DNA from: Pseudanabaena sp. CAN_BIN31
Lineage (GTDB): Bacteria > Cyanobacteriota > Cyanobacteriia > Pseudanabaenales > Pseudanabaenaceae
DNA length: 8,489 bases
Direction of reading: 5' to 3'
NCBI GenBank assembly: GCA_026785865.1
Contig: JAJAZG010000259.1
Location: 1-8,489, forward strand
The translations under genes were made by a program, and so were the position numbers. Positions 1 through 5,731 of the stretch are shown in pieces (the stretch's first letter is position 1; each line of letters opens with the position of its first letter). The notes beneath the pieces were generated by a model that was given only the letters and a program-made list of their open reading frames with translations, searched no databases and was not told the origin of the DNA.

Positions 1-2
1 GT

Positions 3-659
3 GGTAACTTGCCCAATGATACTTATGTCGTTGATGGCAAAGATTAGAAGATTAAACAGCATGGCTTTGCGCGTGAGTTAGCTTGGAAAGCAACGACACA
101 AAGCGATGAAGGTGCAGCAAGTTTAACCGTTGAGTTAGATAGCAATGTGCAAACTAAGGCTGTCTACCCATTTGACTTCCATTTAGCATTTACATACGCG
201 CTTCGTGGTAACACCTTAGAGATTCGCCAAGAATACAAGAATCTCTCATCCACGCCGATGCCTTTCTCTTCTGGCTTCCATCCGTATTTTCTCTGCGGTG
301 ACAAAAATCAGATCGAAGTCGATATTCCTTCTACAAGCTATCAAGACAATCGCACCAAAGAGAACCTTGCTTTTGATGGCAAATTTGACTTTGAGCAAGA
401 TGAGATTGATGCTGTATTTGGTAATCTTGCTAGTCGCTCAACCTCAGTAACAGATAGCGATCGCCAACTAAAGATTGCGATCGCTTACGATGATTTTTAT
501 ACATGTCTTGTATTTTGGACAGTTAAGGGCAAAGACTTCTATTGCTTAGAGCCTTGGAGTGCAAGTCGTAATTCGCTTAATACTCAGGAAAATTTAACTG
601 TACTAGCACCTAATGAGAGTTGTACGGCTACAGTCAGAATCACTGCCAACTTCTTCTAA
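3..659 (+). pseudogene. Aldose 1-epimerase (mutarotase) family protein, 5'-truncated by the window and interrupted by an in-frame TAG
   Basis: The reading frame is open from the window edge to TAA at 657-659, except for a TAG at 45-47. Family-like sequence lies on both sides: GNLPNDTYVVDGKD before it, then KIKQHGFARELAW after it. The family uses a His/Glu catalytic set to interconvert sugar anomers. The visible HGFAR (from 60) and GFHPYF (about 279-296) motifs carry the two expected histidines, and CLEPW (about 543-557) probably carries the glutamate. The residue replaced by TAG would fit Tyr (TAT/TAC to TAG, one base). The only later in-frame start is GTG at 147, without a visible Shine-Dalgarno sequence. 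A protein started there would lack HGFAR and so is unlikely to be active. The remaining codons are intact, so the lesion is recent, a sequencing error, or read through. Family assignment is solid; the specific sugar is unknown. Confidence 0.8.
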
Positions 660-670
660 TTTGAGTGATA

Positions 671-762
671 CAGATAATTTTTTAAAAGTGCCGCTTTGCG
701 GCACTTTTAAAAAATTATCTGGGTTCTGTGGCAGCGCAAGGCGCTGTAAAAATCAGAAATGG
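671..762 (+). repeat. Two-hairpin palindromic repeat, copy A (also a likely terminator)
   Basis: A 24-base perfect inverted repeat (671-694 with 698-721, loop TTT) is followed by a GGTTCTG spacer and a second small hairpin CAGCGC-AAG-GCGCTG (732-746), then a tail ending GAAATGG. A second copy with the same order and similar spacer and tail lies in reverse orientation at 5293-5390, so this is a modular dispersed element and not a lone terminator. It starts 11 bases after the epimerase stop codon. The AT-rich lower stem gives U-rich RNA on both strands, so it could end transcription from either side. Confidence 0.8.
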
Positions 763-846
763 ATTTATCTTACTAACACCAGAACAGGCTTATAGGTAAG
801 CAGTCTTAAATACCAACAGCCTTAGTTTTATTGAATTTTCAGACTA

Positions 847-920
847 TGAACGCAAATGGACTCGAACCATCGACCCCCACGATGTCAACGTGGTGCTCTA
901 ACCAACTGAGCTATGCGTTC
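847..920 (-). tRNA. tRNA-Val(GAC)
   Basis: Read on the minus strand, the sequence folds as a full cloverleaf: acceptor GAACGCA/TGCGTTC, D stem GCTC/GAGC, anticodon stem CCACG/CGTGG with loop TTGACAT, and T stem GATGG/CCATT with a TTCGAGT loop. The discriminator base is A (847). The anticodon is GAC, reading GTC and GTT valine codons. The 3' CCA is not encoded, so it must be added enzymatically. The gene is divergent from the glutaredoxin-like gene, with only 58 bases between them. An AT-rich stretch with TATATTAT-like sequence (about 934-942) could supply its -10 element, but I see no convincing -35. Confidence 0.96.
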
Positions 921-978
921 TGACGGATCAATAATATAACATGTTGGAAGTAAATTAAATTAACGAATATTAAAACTG

Positions 979-1236
979 ATGAAGCTAATTTTGTATAGCA
1001 AGCAGGATTGCTGTCTATGTGAGGGTTTGCTAGCAAAATTACAACAGGTTAAAAATATGACTTTTGAGCTAGAAATTAGAGATATTACTAAAAATTCTGA
1101 TTGGCTCGATCGCTATCAATATGAAATACCTGTACTTTGTCTGCTAGATGCTAATCAACAAGAGCAAGAATTACCCAGATTTTCGACGCGATCGCCTGTC
1201 GAAAAATTAGAAGTCTTGCTTCAGGGTTATAGCTAG
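979..1236 (+). CDS. Glutaredoxin-like (thioredoxin-fold, DUF836-type) small protein
   Basis: This 85-residue protein begins with a beta strand (KLILYSKQD) leading straight into a C11-C12-L13-C14 redox motif, as in glutaredoxins. The segment YEIPVLCL places Pro51 where thioredoxin folds carry the cis-proline facing the active site. Size and layout match the glutaredoxin-like DUF836 family, whose physiological partners are mostly unknown; a cytosolic thiol-disulfide role is inferred. The ATG at 979 is chosen because the fold starts immediately; no clear Shine-Dalgarno sequence is visible. The gene ends in TAG only 4 bases from the convergent end of the ProA-like gene, with no terminator hairpin between, so the two transcripts probably overlap. 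Cys12 inside the motif is an extra cysteine compared with a typical CPYC site. Confidence 0.8.
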   Translation: MKLILYSKQDCCLCEGLLAKLQQVKNMTFELEIRDITKNSDWLDRYQYEIPVLCLLDANQQEQELPRFSTRSPVEKLEVLLQGYS

Positions 1237-1240
1237 GCGA

Positions 1241-2521
1241 TCATGAACTAGTTAGCACTTGCTTAGTAGTCGTGAGGGCGTAGATATCAATTACTCCTGG
1301 ATATCTTGATGCACCGCGTGTTTTTAAACTAGACATACCCAGTGCAATTTTGGCATTACCACTATCGCCGACTTTAAAGCATCGGCTAAAGCGACTATGA
1401 GCGTTAACGAAAATCGTGCTGCTATTGACACGACTGACAAAGCGATCGCGTTCGGATAACGAATCCGTCAGCAATACATCGGCGTGACCACTGCTGTATT
1501 GATTAATCCACGCGATCGCCTCTTCAGTATCATTGACAATCTTGATGGCGATCGTCTCATCTAAATAAGCATGTCCCCAAATATCCTCAGACTCGATCGC
1601 TTGCTCATGCAGATTTGGGCTAGTCTCTTCAAGAAACTGACGAAAATAAGTCGTTGTCTCCGCACATCCGCGCACCGTCAAACCTTGCTTTTTAAGACTG
1701 ATGATCCACTCGCCTAATTCGTGATCGGGTAAGGTACGATCGAGCCAAGACCGATGCACAACCACTTTTTCGATCGCATTAACGGCATCGGGATCGCCTT
1801 TACGACTATTAAGAATAATTTCTTTGGCAAAGTCCAATTTACCTGAAGCCGCTAGATATAAATAACAATTGCCCATTGAGGTCGGTAAAGCGGAGACAGT
1901 CGCTTGTTTGCTCACCTGCTGCACAAAGCTAGGACGACCATAGGGAATCACTAAGCGTAGATATTTTTCTTGAACAATCAGTTCTTTTAGCGCCACGCCT
2001 CTAGGTACTGAGGTCATGCAGGCTTCAGGAAAACCTTTGCGAATCAGGATGTCTTTAGCGATCGCCGCAATCGCTTCTTGCGTATTTGTGCCTTCACTAC
2101 CACCCTTAAGAATAATTGTATTACCAACTTTCAGGCACATCCCTGCCGCAATTAGACCCAGTTGCGGAAAGCCCTCATATATAAACGCAACTACACCTAA
2201 AGGGACGCGCTGATAGCCATTGATGCCCACATGTAGGGTAAGCGGATCGGGTAGATTTGCAAGCTGGGTAAGACATTCGATCGCATTATTGAGGCGATCG
2301 GGAGTCAGCTTTAGCCACTCTAGTACCAAGTCAGGCACAGCCATATCTCGACTTGCTTCTAAATCCAACGTATTTGCTTCTAAAATCGCATTTTTATGTT
2401 TTTTAATGCCATTGGCAATTTCTAGCAGCAAACTATCACGTTCTCTGGTAGAAATTTGCATGAGTTGCAGCGCCGCCGCATGGGATTTGTAAATGAAGCC
2501 TGTAAGGTCTTCTGGTGACAT
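1241..2521 (-). CDS. ProA-like protein (gamma-glutamyl phosphate reductase family) lacking the catalytic cysteine
   Basis: The protein aligns end to end with glutamate-5-semialdehyde dehydrogenase (ProA), an NADPH-dependent aldehyde-dehydrogenase-fold enzyme of proline synthesis: RVPLGVVAFIYE, CLKVGNTIILKGG, the VNAHSRF segment and a C-terminal ALTTTK. In E. coli ProA the nucleophile lies in RPSTCNTVE. The ungapped match here is DPDAVNAIE, so Cys is replaced by Val (codon 1781-1783, GTT). The conserved YEARPNV is also changed, to YEGFPQL. The protein is therefore unlikely to catalyse the normal reaction and may be a pseudoenzyme or have another activity; the long intact frame suggests it is retained. 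ATG at 2521 (426 aa) is preferred; an in-frame TTG at 2533 would add 4 residues. It follows the zinc-ribbon gene closely, so the two are probably co-transcribed. No proB is visible. Confidence 0.85.
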   Translation of the reverse strand: MSPEDLTGFIYKSHAAALQLMQISTRERDSLLLEIANGIKKHKNAILEANTLDLEASRDMAVPDLVLEWLKLTPDRLNNAIECLTQLANLPDPLTLHVGINGYQRVPLGVVAFIYEGFPQLGLIAAGMCLKVGNTIILKGGSEGTNTQEAIAAIAKDILIRKGFPEACMTSVPRGVALKELIVQEKYLRLVIPYGRPSFVQQVSKQATVSALPTSMGNCYLYLAASGKLDFAKEIILNSRKGDPDAVNAIEKVVVHRSWLDRTLPDHELGEWIISLKKQGLTVRGCAETTTYFRQFLEETSPNLHEQAIESEDIWGHAYLDETIAIKIVNDTEEAIAWINQYSSGHADVLLTDSLSERDRFVSRVNSSTIFVNAHSRFSRCFKVGDSGNAKIALGMSSLKTRGASRYPGVIDIYALTTTKQVLTSS

Positions 2522-2539
2522 ACTCTGTATCAATAATTG

Positions 2540-2956
2540 TTAAATATCGCGCCGACGAATCACTACCAATCGCCATATTAGCAAAACCAAAAGGGTAAAC
2601 AACAAAATTACTAGAGGAATACCTAAAGCTGATTTTAGATTTACTGCCCACACAATGATTAACGTAAAAAACAACAGTGAAGCGATGTACATCAAAGCCT
2701 TTTCTGGCAAAGCTTGCTGATTATTTTCACGAATGGTTTGCCATTTGCCAATCCATTGCCACATATGTCGTTGCGAGTCAAGACCACCCAATTGCATTAA
2801 ACTGTAGCCGTCATCTTCTAGCTCAAACAGCAAAGAGCAGCGATCGCAACCAAAAGCATCAGTTAGCGCGATCGGCTTTAACTTGCCGCGTTTGCGAGGA
2901 CAGGGGCAAGGATAAATTTGCTCTGAATCGATTTTCTGGGGCTTATGGGTATGCAC
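2540..2956 (-). CDS. Conserved cyanobacterial zinc-ribbon protein with two C-terminal membrane segments
   Basis: From the GTG at 2956 the product is 138 residues and begins VHTHKPQKI, which matches my recollection of a conserved cyanobacterial family starting MNTHKPQKIN. The soluble N-terminal part has C17-P-C19 and C37-D-R-C40, a likely four-cysteine metal site. Two hydrophobic helices follow (about 88-105 and 110-133), and the tail RLVVIRRRDI is basic, so the C-terminus probably faces the cytoplasm. The frame stays open upstream to a TTG at 3058, but that 34-residue extension looks unlike the family and I leave it out. The stop codon lies about 18 bases before the ProA-like ATG, which suggests a two-gene transcript. 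Function is unknown; a role in membrane-associated metal or protein binding would be only a guess. Confidence 0.75.
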   Translation of the reverse strand: MHTHKPQKIDSEQIYPCPCPRKRGKLKPIALTDAFGCDRCSLLFELEDDGYSLMQLGGLDSQRHMWQWIGKWQTIRENNQQALPEKALMYIASLLFFTLIIVWAVNLKSALGIPLVILLFTLLVLLIWRLVVIRRRDI

Positions 2957-3141
2957 TAGACAAGCATGTTTAAAAAAGATGTTAACAACCAAATTTGATT
3001 GTATATCAATAAAACCGAGAAGGTAAAGGCAACGCTTCGCAATGTTCTCATCGCACAATAAGAAATTTTATTAAAAAATTATGTCGCAATTTACCAAGAT
3101 TGCTGTATTATTTGATTCGGTACAAAAAATACCTTGACCAA

Positions 3142-3222
3142 GCGGATGTGGCGGAATTGGTAGACGCGCTAGATTTAGGTTCTAGTATCTTTGATGTGAG
3201 AGTTCGAGTCTCTCTATCCGCA
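3142..3222 (+). tRNA. tRNA-Leu(UAG)
   Basis: The sequence folds as a class II tRNA: acceptor GCGGATG/TATCCGC, anticodon stem CTAGA/TCTAG with loop TTTAGGT, a long variable arm, T stem GAGAG/CTCTC with a TTCGAGT loop, and discriminator A at 3222. The anticodon TAG reads CUA-type leucine codons. It has no intron, unlike the tRNA-Leu(UAA) of many cyanobacteria, which carries a group I intron. CCA is not encoded. An AT-rich upstream region (about 3060-3140) must contain the promoter, but I cannot pick out the elements confidently. Confidence 0.96.
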
Positions 3223-3237
3223 TTATAAATTAAAACC

Positions 3238-3270
3238 GAAAGGGCAGGTTGCGCCGCAACCTGCCCTTTC
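3238..3270 (+). terminator. Strong hairpin after tRNA-Leu
   Basis: A perfect 15-base stem (3238-3252 with 3256-3270), arm GAAAGGGCAGGTTGC and loop GCC, begins 15 bases after the tRNA 3' end. It is GC-rich and very stable. The lower stem ends in CCCTTTC and is not followed by a long T tract, so termination may be less than complete. It separates the tRNA transcript from aroF. Confidence 0.7.
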
Positions 3271-3309
3271 AGATTTGTGAGTTAAGTGCTGATAGCGCAA
3301 GATTAAAAC

Positions 3310-3337
3310 TTGTTGCGAACTCAAGTTAAAGTATAGA
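3310..3337 (+). promoter_or_regulatory. Possible sigma-70-type promoter of aroF
   Basis: TTGTTG (3310-3315) and TATAGA (3332-3337) are separated by 16 bases, in the gap between the tRNA-Leu hairpin and the aroF start. The region also contains a small inverted repeat AACTTG/CAAGTT (3307-3312 with 3322-3327), which overlaps both elements and could be an operator or chance. The match is by eye only. Confidence 0.3.
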
Positions 3338-3362
3338 TAGATATTTATATGGAGTCAAAAGC

Positions 3363-4481
3363 GTGTCATCAACTGAACTCGCAAACCCGATTGCTAAAGA
3401 TATATTGGAATTAAACGAAACTTTAGATCAACTTAAGACTAGCGATTTGCATGTGGTCGAAACCTGTCCGTTGTTAGCCCCGATCGAGATCAAAACAGAA
3501 TTACCGATTACCCCCGCGATCGCTAAGGTCGTCTCTAGCGCTAGAGCTAGAATCAGAAATATTTTAAATGGCAGCGATCGCCGCTTATTAGTCGTTGTTG
3601 GCCCCTGCTCAATTCACGAAGTCAAGGCGGCGCGGGAATATGCCGAAAAATTAGCAAAATTTCGGGATGGGGTGAGCGACGCTCTGGAAATTGTGATGCG
3701 GGTTTATTTTGAGAAACCTCGCACCACGATCGGTTGGAAAGGACTAATCAACGATCCACATTTGAATGGGACGTTTGATATTAATTACGGACTTCACATG
3801 GCGCGGCAGCTATTGCTAGATGTGGCAAAGTTAGGCTTACCCAGTGCGACAGAATTGCTCGATCCGATCGTGCCGCAATATCTTGCCGATCTAATTTCTT
3901 GGACAGCAATCGGGGCGCGAACGACTGAGAGCCAAACTCATCGTGAAATGTCTTCAGGCTTATCGATGCCAGTTGGCTTCAAAAATGGCACAGATGGCGG
4001 CATTGATGTGGCGATTAACGCGCTACTTTCGGCACGTCAGCCCCACCGTTTTCTCGGTGTCAGCAATGAGGGACGATCTAGCATTGTCACCACGACTGGT
4101 AATCCTGATGGTCATATTGTTTTGCGCGGCGGTAAGCAAGGGCCAAATTATGACAAAGTGCATGTTGAGGCGATCGCCAATCGTCTACGAGATCGCAATT
4201 TACTGCCCCACATGATGATTGATTGCAGTCACGACAATAGCGGTCAAGATTACAAAAATCAGCCGATTGTGTTGCAAGATATCTGTGAGCAAGTGCGCGA
4301 AGGCTCGGAATATATTGTGGGGATCATGCTCGAAAGTCATCTCAATCGAGGTAAACAACCTTTCCCGAAAGACTTGGCAAAGTTGGAATATGGCAAAAGT
4401 ATTACGGATGGTTGTATTAATTTCGAGCAGACCGTTGAGACTCTAACGGATCTCGCTAATGCAGTTAGAACAGGACGTTGA
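3363..4481 (+). CDS. aroF: 3-deoxy-7-phosphoheptulonate (DAHP) synthase, type I, AroF/AroG class
   Basis: This enzyme condenses phosphoenolpyruvate and erythrose 4-phosphate into DAHP, the first step of the shikimate pathway, in the cytosol. The 372-residue length is close to the E. coli enzymes. The expected metal ligands are visible: C82 in GPCSIH, H290 in DCSH, E324 in MLESH and D349 in ITDGC. PEP and phosphate-binding residues also appear: R113 and K118 in MRVYFEKPRTT, R186 in GARTTES, K207 in GFKNGTDG and R255 in LRGGK. Segments such as TESQTHREMSSGLSMPVGF and QPHRF resemble the tyrosine-sensitive E. coli AroF more than AroG, so tyrosine feedback is a reasonable inference. The GTG start at 3363 is preceded by GGAG at 3351-3354, a good ribosome-binding site with an 8-base spacer. 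The gene converges on hisB. Confidence 0.95.
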   Translation: MSSTELANPIAKDILELNETLDQLKTSDLHVVETCPLLAPIEIKTELPITPAIAKVVSSARARIRNILNGSDRRLLVVVGPCSIHEVKAAREYAEKLAKFRDGVSDALEIVMRVYFEKPRTTIGWKGLINDPHLNGTFDINYGLHMARQLLLDVAKLGLPSATELLDPIVPQYLADLISWTAIGARTTESQTHREMSSGLSMPVGFKNGTDGGIDVAINALLSARQPHRFLGVSNEGRSSIVTTTGNPDGHIVLRGGKQGPNYDKVHVEAIANRLRDRNLLPHMMIDCSHDNSGQDYKNQPIVLQDICEQVREGSEYIVGIMLESHLNRGKQPFPKDLAKLEYGKSITDGCINFEQTVETLTDLANAVRTGR

Positions 4482-4482
4482 T

Positions 4483-4610
4483 AAATAAGAAAAGCACCCT
4501 TTGGACAGCTTGAACAGGCAAGGGGCTTAAGCCCCTTGTTGAGGATATCGAAAATTGCCGTTGTGAGTAACTTGTTTTCACAAGCACCCGCATGGTGCTT
4601 TTCTTATTTT
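4483..4610. terminator. Bidirectional terminator region with nested, alternative hairpins between aroF and hisB
   Basis: A perfect 16-base inverted repeat (4483-4498 with 4594-4609) spans almost exactly the distance between the aroF and hisB stop codons. Inside it lies a 20-base perfect palindrome (4519-4538, CAAGGGGCTTAAGCCCCTTG). The octamer AAGCACCC occurs twice (4492-4499 and 4582-4589), and both copies can pair with GGTGCTT (4594-4600). The local pairing (loop CGCAT), followed by TTCTTATTTT, is a normal intrinsic terminator for aroF. The long-range pairing would close the whole region and offers a U-rich arm to the hisB transcript. Confidence 0.7.
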
Positions 4611-5211
4611 AAAGAACACCTTTGGAGCTAGGAATATTACTGGCGCAGCGCGGATCGACTTCTACCGCCATGCGTAAGGCGCGCGCAAATGCTTTAAAAG
4701 ATGCTTCGATAATGTGATGCGAATTGCCACTTTCTAAAAGTCGCACATGCAATGTCATTTGCGCGTGATTAACTACTGCCTGATAAAACTCACGCACTAA
4801 CTCAGTGTCATAGGTTCCGACACGCTGATTGGGAATTACTAAGCCATAGACCAAATAAGGGCGACCAGAGAAATCGAGGGCGACTTGTACCAAAGATTCA
4901 TCGAGGGGAGCGACAAAATGACCAAATCTCGCAATACCTTTGCGATCGCCTAATGCTTGTCCGAGCGCTTGACCTAACACAATGCCGACATCTTCATTCG
5001 TATGATGATCATCAATATATAGGTCACCTGTGGCTTGAATGTCGAGATCGATCAATCCGTGAGAGCAAATCTGATACAGCATATGATCGAGAAAGGGAAT
5101 ACCAGTATTGATATTTCCTTTGCCAGAACCATCAAGATTGAGTGTCACAGAAACTTCAGTTTCGCCAGTTTTGCGGTTGACTTTGGCAGTGCGAGAGGTA
5201 TCGTAGGACAT
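4609..5211 (-). CDS. hisB: Imidazoleglycerol-phosphate dehydratase
   Basis: HisB dehydrates imidazoleglycerol phosphate to imidazoleacetol phosphate, the sixth step of histidine synthesis, in the cytosol. The 200-residue product is the stand-alone dehydratase, without the phosphatase domain fused in E. coli. The two metal-binding repeats are clear: GIPFLDHML (37-45) with DDHHTNED (67-74), and NHAQMTLHV (148-156) with NSHHIIEASFKAFARAL (163-179). The C-terminal IPSSKGVL is typical of the family. ATG at 5211 is chosen because SRTAKVNRKTGET matches the usual N-terminus; no strong Shine-Dalgarno sequence is visible. The gene stands alone on the minus strand and converges on aroF; its stop codon touches the end of the shared inverted repeat. 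Confidence 0.97.
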   Translation of the reverse strand: MSYDTSRTAKVNRKTGETEVSVTLNLDGSGKGNINTGIPFLDHMLYQICSHGLIDLDIQATGDLYIDDHHTNEDVGIVLGQALGQALGDRKGIARFGHFVAPLDESLVQVALDFSGRPYLVYGLVIPNQRVGTYDTELVREFYQAVVNHAQMTLHVRLLESGNSHHIIEASFKAFARALRMAVEVDPRCASNIPSSKGVL

Positions 5212-5292
5212 AGCGGAGCAGGGTTTATAAAGGTTTTAAATAGTTAGTCTTCATTCACTTTAACTTTAAATTGCGATCGCGAAAGATCTCAA

Positions 5293-5390
5293 CCATGCTT
5301 TGTTCTTATAGCGCTTTGCGCTCAAACCAGAACCAGTAAAAATTTTGAAAGGGTTGCTTTGCAAACCTTTCAAAATTTTTACTGTGGTTC
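5293..5390 (-). repeat. Two-hairpin palindromic repeat, copy B (reverse orientation)
   Basis: A 24-base inverted repeat (5334-5357 with 5361-5384, loop TTT) has one mismatch, 5353 against 5365. GAACC/GGTTC (5330-5334 with 5386-5390) can lengthen the stem. A small hairpin AGCGC-TTT-GCGCT (5310-5322) lies beside it. Read on the minus strand the order is large hairpin, GTTCTG spacer, small AGCGC-AAA-GCGCT hairpin, then a tail ending AGCATGG, the same order as copy A at 671-762. The stem sequences of the large hairpins differ while base pairing is kept. It lies upstream of both hisB and the GTPase, so it is not placed as a simple terminator. The rest of 5212-5599 holds a HIP1 site near 5271 and one short ORF. 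Confidence 0.8.
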
Positions 5391-5490
5391 ATTTGATTGG
5401 AAACTGCTGTAATTCCATAAGGCGAAAGTATCATAGACTTTAATAAGCTTAGACTGAGACTCCAGCATCGTGATTGTTGGCAAAAATAAA

Positions 5491-5595
5491 ATGAATGTTA
5501 TGTTATTGATTTTGTGGACAGAATTAGAAAAAACCTTCTCACGATGGTGGAGCAAACGCCGTGCCGAACAATCTTCTATAAAAACTCATTCTTAA
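5491..5595 (+). CDS. Possible small protein of 34 residues, function unknown
   Basis: An ATG at 5491 opens a frame that ends in TAA at 5593-5595, 4 bases before the ATG of the GTPase N-terminal segment. The product would have a short hydrophobic start (MNVMLLILW), then a basic stretch with two adjacent tryptophans (SRWWSKRR). No Shine-Dalgarno sequence is visible and I recognise no family. Its only support is tight spacing to the next gene, as in a translationally coupled leader. It may be chance. Confidence 0.2.
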   Translation: MNVMLLILWTELEKTFSRWWSKRRAEQSSIKTHS

Positions 5596-5599
5596 ACTA

Positions 5600-5722
5600 A
5601 TGAGAAAAAAATTTCCTTGGTTGCGATCGCTATTAGTTCTAAGCTGTGCTGGGCTAGTAATTTCGTTTGTCGTTCCCTTACTCGATCGCATTTTTCAAAT
5701 TTATCAACTTGTTGCTATCTAG
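5600..5722 (+). CDS. N-terminal membrane segment of the GTPase, cut off by an in-frame TAG
   Basis: ATG at 5600 begins a 40-residue product with a basic N-terminus (MRKKFPWLR) and one hydrophobic helix (about residues 11-28), ending at TAG 5720-5722. The same frame continues without another stop into the GTPase at 5732: the three codons after TAG read Ser-Pro-Ile, followed by LGGFVV. Cyanobacterial relatives, as I recall them, have two N-terminal transmembrane helices in one chain with an SP-L-type sequence at this junction, so this is most simply the original N-terminus. Read through, the whole protein would be about 512 residues, which fits the family. If the TAG is real, this is a membrane micro-protein that may be co-translated with the rest. 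Confidence 0.6.
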   Translation: MRKKFPWLRSLLVLSCAGLVISFVVPLLDRIFQIYQLVAI

Positions 5723-5731
5723 TCACCAATT

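Noticed and set aside
613..795. Plus-strand frame of 60 codons across the epimerase end and repeat copy A
   Set aside because: It overlaps the epimerase 3' end in another frame and mostly translates the palindromic repeat.
2677..2973. Plus-strand frame of 98 codons opposite the zinc-ribbon gene
   Set aside because: It is antisense to a better-supported gene and the product resembles no family.
2957..3058. Upstream extension of the zinc-ribbon gene to a TTG at 3058
   Set aside because: The GTG at 2956 gives the conserved HTHKPQ start; the extra 34 residues show nothing recognisable.
3142..3222. tRNA with TAG anticodon as an amber suppressor
   Set aside because: Anticodon UAG reads CUA (leucine). 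An amber suppressor would need CUA as anticodon. The class II fold also fits leucine.
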